This document shows, piece after piece, positions 6,380-8,167 of a stretch of 8,167 nt of DNA (positions are counted from its first letter, which is position 1; each line of letters starts with the position of its first letter). A program made the position numbers and the translations under genes. The stretch is taken from NCBI GenBank assembly GCA_002388905.1, contig DGNJ01000093.1:28184-36350 (forward strand), given 5' to 3'. The DNA comes from Cellvibrionales bacterium UBA4495. GTDB lineage: Bacteria > Pseudomonadota > Gammaproteobacteria > Pseudomonadales > Porticoccaceae. Below the pieces are notes generated by a model. The model was not told the DNA's origin. It saw nothing but the letters and a program-made list of their open reading frames with translations, and did no database searches.

Positions 6380-7467
6380 AATCCCTGCGCCGGATGGCGG
6401 CGGTGGCCGCCAAGGAGGTCAAGCACCTGATGCGGGATCGACTGACCCTGGGCATGATTGTCGGCATCCCGCTGCTGCAGATACTGTTGTTCGGTTACGC
6501 GATCAACACCGACGTGCGCCATCTGCGCGCGGCCGTGGCCGACCAGTCGGCAAGCCAGCTTTCCCGAAGTCTCACCCAGGCCGCGGAAGCCACCCAGGTT
6601 GTCGATATCGTCGCCCGGGTGGCCACACCCGGTGAACTGGAAAAAATGCTGGAGCGCGGCGAAATCAGCGTGGGCATCTACTTTCCCCCGGACCTGGAAC
6701 GGCGCATTCAGCAACCGGATCGGGCCAACGGGCAATTGCTGGTGGATAGCACCGACCCGGTCCTGCTCGGCGCCGTGGAACCCCTCATCCGCCTCCAGCG
6801 TCCGGAACAGACCGCCCCACCGGATACGCCGGTCCTGGCCCTGCGCGCCTACTACAACCCTGAGCGACGTTCGGAGGTGTTCGTTGTGCCGGGGCTGATC
6901 GGCGTCATCCTCACCATGACCATGATCCTGTTCACCGCCGTGTCCATCGTCCGGGAGCGCGAGCGGGGCAATCTGGAACTGCTTATAACCATGCCGGTGG
7001 CCACCCTGGAACTGATGACCGCCAAGATCCTGCCCTATATCGCTATCGGACTCATCCAGGTCACCCTGATCCTGGGCGTGGGTATTGCGCTGTTCGACAT
7101 TCCCGTCCGGGGCAGTCCGCTGGATCTTTACCTGGCATCAGTGGTGTTTATCGCCGCCAGTCTCAGCCTGGGCCTGCTGATATCCAACCTGGTTTCCAGC
7201 CAGTTCCAGGCCATGCAGATGACACTGTTCGTCTTCCTTCCCTCGATCCTGCTGTCCGGTTTTATGTTCCCGTTCGAGGGCATGCCCAAACTCGCCCAAT
7301 GGTTCGCGGAGTTGTTCCCGCTTACCCATTTCGTGCGCCTGGTACGGGGCATTGTGCTGCGCGGCGCATCACTGGGCGACCTGCACCAGGACCTTTGGGT
7401 GTTGCTCGGCTTTACCACGCTGATGATGGCCCTGGCGGTGTTGCGCTTCCGCAAGCGATTGGACTAG
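6376..7467 (+). CDS. ABC-2 type exporter permease (YbhS/YbhR/YhhJ-like)
   Basis: The 363-residue product is the membrane subunit of the exporter. It has one membrane helix at about 24-41, then a large extracytoplasmic domain (about 42-170), then five hydrophobic segments near 171-193, 217-240, 252-272, 283-300 and 340-357. This is the usual ABC-2 exporter layout. ERERGNLELLITMPV (194-208) is the conserved coupling region, and FPLTHFVRLVRGIVLRG (314-330) is typical of the C-terminal part. It begins with TTG, supported by AGGGGGAG five bases ahead, and this start overlaps the ATPase stop by four bases (TTGA). E. coli Ybh systems encode two permeases; only one is here, so a homodimer is expected. 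The stop overlaps that of the convergent reductase gene, leaving no room for a terminator between them. The substrate cannot be told from sequence. Confidence 0.95.
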   Translation: MKSLRRMAAVAAKEVKHLMRDRLTLGMIVGIPLLQILLFGYAINTDVRHLRAAVADQSASQLSRSLTQAAEATQVVDIVARVATPGELEKMLERGEISVGIYFPPDLERRIQQPDRANGQLLVDSTDPVLLGAVEPLIRLQRPEQTAPPDTPVLALRAYYNPERRSEVFVVPGLIGVILTMTMILFTAVSIVRERERGNLELLITMPVATLELMTAKILPYIAIGLIQVTLILGVGIALFDIPVRGSPLDLYLASVVFIAASLSLGLLISNLVSSQFQAMQMTLFVFLPSILLSGFMFPFEGMPKLAQWFAELFPLTHFVRLVRGIVLRGASLGDLHQDLWVLLGFTTLMMALAVLRFRKRLD

Positions 7468-7901
7468 CCAGGCTCGAGCACCACTACCGGTATGGGCCGG
7501 TCGGTCTGCTCCGCATACTTGTCGTAATCGGGCCAGACCTTGCACATTTTTTCCCAGAGGGGGCCGCGCTCTTCCCCGGCCGCCTCCCGGGCTCGGGCGG
7601 TAAACCTGTCCGCGCCCACCTGCACGTTCACCCGCGGCCGCTCCTTGAGGTTGAGATACCAGTCCGGGTGCCGATCGTCGCCGCCCCGGGAAGCGATCAC
7701 CACGTAATTACCGCTATCGTCCTGCTGGTAAATCAGCGGTGTGGTCCGATCTTCGCCGGACTTGCGGCCCCGTGTGGTAAGCAGCAGCGTGGTGACGCCA
7801 TTCCAGATGTGACCGTCCTCGCCGTCCGTTTCCCGGTAGCGGCGCACATGATCAGTTACCCACTGGGGCGGACCGTGGTCGAAATCCGGTACATGGGTCA
7901 T
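7464..7901 (-). CDS. Ddn-like deazaflavin (F420)-type nitroreductase-family oxidoreductase
   Basis: The 145-residue protein resembles the Ddn family of small split-barrel reductases, best known from actinobacteria, where F420H2 reduces quinones or nitro compounds. Typical segments are LLLTTRGRKSGEDRTTPL at 39-56, ASRGGDDRHPDWYLNL at 70-85, which carries the cofactor-contacting His-Pro-x-Trp-Tyr pattern, and the ending VWPDYDKYAEQTDRPIPVVV (122-141). No signal peptide is seen. The frame stays open to an ATG at 8045, but the start at 7901 is chosen because AGGAGG (7907-7912) lies five bases ahead and the family similarity begins there. A candidate promoter lies just upstream. Its TAG stop shares a CTAG with the permease stop. 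Whether the host makes F420 is unknown; if it does not, another flavin may be used. The family call is firm, the cofactor is inference. Confidence 0.9.
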   Translation of the reverse strand: MTHVPDFDHGPPQWVTDHVRRYRETDGEDGHIWNGVTTLLLTTRGRKSGEDRTTPLIYQQDDSGNYVVIASRGGDDRHPDWYLNLKERPRVNVQVGADRFTARAREAAGEERGPLWEKMCKVWPDYDKYAEQTDRPIPVVVLEPG

Positions 7902-7906
7902 GGGAA

Positions 7907-7912
7907 CCTCCT
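7907..7912 (-). promoter_or_regulatory. Shine-Dalgarno site deciding the reductase start
   Basis: AGGAGG on the minus strand lies five bases before the ATG at 7901. It rules against the longer frame starting at 8045, which would add 48 unconserved-looking residues. Confidence 0.8.
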
Positions 7913-7928
7913 GCTTTGTGCTCGGTAA

Positions 7929-7957
7929 TTGATAATGGCGCGTTGCCACCCTGCCAA
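7929..7957 (-). promoter_or_regulatory. Candidate sigma70-type promoter of the reductase gene
   Basis: On the minus strand TTGGCA (7952-7957, 5 of 6 consensus) and TATCAA (7929-7934, 4 of 6) are exactly 17 bases apart. Transcription would start near 7921, giving a 20-base leader that contains the AGGAGG site. Spacing and position are good. This also means the upstream part of the longer reading frame would not be transcribed. Confidence 0.5.
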
Positions 7958-8038
7958 TCACTATAGCCCAACGAGCCCGGGTCATGGGGTATCGGCCGGC
8001 CAGCCGAGGCTGGAATTTAACGAGCCTTTTGGCGAAAT

Positions 8039-8067
8039 TTGTCATCCGTGAGCAGACATTCTATTCT
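8039..8067 (+). promoter_or_regulatory. Candidate + strand promoter at the window edge
   Basis: TTGTCA (8039-8044, 5 of 6 consensus) and TATTCT (8062-8067, 4 of 6) are 17 bases apart. Transcription would start near 8074 and drive a gene mostly or wholly beyond the window. If real, it conflicts with the GTG start at 8048, which would lie upstream of the transcript start. A CCAGCC/GGCTGG palindrome (8000-8013) lies just upstream and could be an operator for one of the two divergent units. Confidence 0.33.
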
Positions 8068-8167
8068 TGAACAAGTTGACGGACGGGCCCGATACCAGGT
8101 GCCACTGGTCCCGGGCCAACGGTCCGCCGACGGGTACGCTGCCAGCGTTTTCCGGCCGAACCCGCCG
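8048..8167 (+). CDS. Possible start of an unrecognised gene (3' end outside window)
   Basis: A GTG at 8048 opens a frame of 40 codons that runs off the window without a stop; the frame is closed upstream by TAA at 8018-8020. The predicted start reads SRHSILEQVDGRARYQVPLV after the initiator. I do not recognise it. Third positions become G/C-rich after about the tenth codon, as in the neighbouring genes, but no clear ribosome site precedes the GTG, and a promoter-like pair lies across it. The true start may be later, for instance the GTG at 8099, or the gene may not exist. Confidence 0.25.
   Translation, partial: MSRHSILEQVDGRARYQVPLVPGQRSADGYAASVFRPNPP

Noticed and set aside
7902..8045. N-terminal extension of 48 residues on the Ddn-like reductase, from an ATG at 8045
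   Set aside because: AGGAGG sits directly ahead of the internal ATG at 7901, a promoter-like pair lies inside the extension, and the extension is basic and unlike the family.
1..8167. Search by eye for transposases, phage genes, toxin-antitoxin pairs, CRISPR repeats, tRNA or rRNA genes and riboswitches
   Set aside because: None was recognised. Genes are evenly GC-rich and belong to ordinary chromosomal families, so nothing supports a mobile or defence island.

Overview
The window is a compact, GC-rich bacterial chromosome segment with G/C-rich third codon positions throughout. The gene families point to a proteobacterium, most likely a gammaproteobacterium: an AcnA-type aconitase, a YbbN/CnoX chaperedoxin with its usual C-terminal end, a stand-alone YqfO/NIF3-like protein of about 103 residues, a 158-residue YbhB-type PEBP protein and a YbhG-like exporter cassette. 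The BCCT-family osmolyte transporter and the Ddn-like reductase would fit a marine, saline or soil organism, but this is inference. No mobile element, phage gene, CRISPR array, tRNA or rRNA was recognised.

Layout, left to right. (1) 2-652, + strand: the last 216 residues of aconitase A. (2) 653-752: a convergent spacer with a strong GC hairpin (695-728). (3) 753-1930, - strand: cnoX followed by a small YqfO-like gene, 8 bases apart; the second gene's ribosome site overlaps the first gene's stop codon. (4) 2038-2514, - strand: a PEBP-family protein with a perfect 11-bp terminator stem behind it. (5) 2617-4248, - strand: a BCCT transporter. (6) 4249-4461: a divergent regulatory region with nested inverted repeats and a small leader hairpin. 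(7) 4462-7467, + strand: a three-gene overlapping operon of lipoprotein membrane-fusion protein, ABC ATPase and ABC-2 permease. (8) 7464-7901, - strand: a Ddn-like, deazaflavin-type oxidoreductase whose stop codon overlaps the permease stop in a shared CTAG. (9) 7902-8167: promoter-like signals on both strands and, at the edge, a doubtful beginning of a + strand reading frame.

Functionally the window mixes central metabolism (aconitase), proteostasis (CnoX), osmolyte uptake (BCCT) and envelope export (the ABC cassette). The only clear functional unit is the exporter operon: an inner-membrane ABC pump with a periplasmic adaptor, which would need an outer-membrane channel encoded elsewhere. I see no clearly new system. 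The points most worth a second look are the changed aromatic box in the BCCT transporter, the CAPC active site in CnoX, the reduced one-ATPase/one-permease exporter with a lipoprotein adaptor, the possible F420 dependence of the last enzyme, and the very tight gene junctions.
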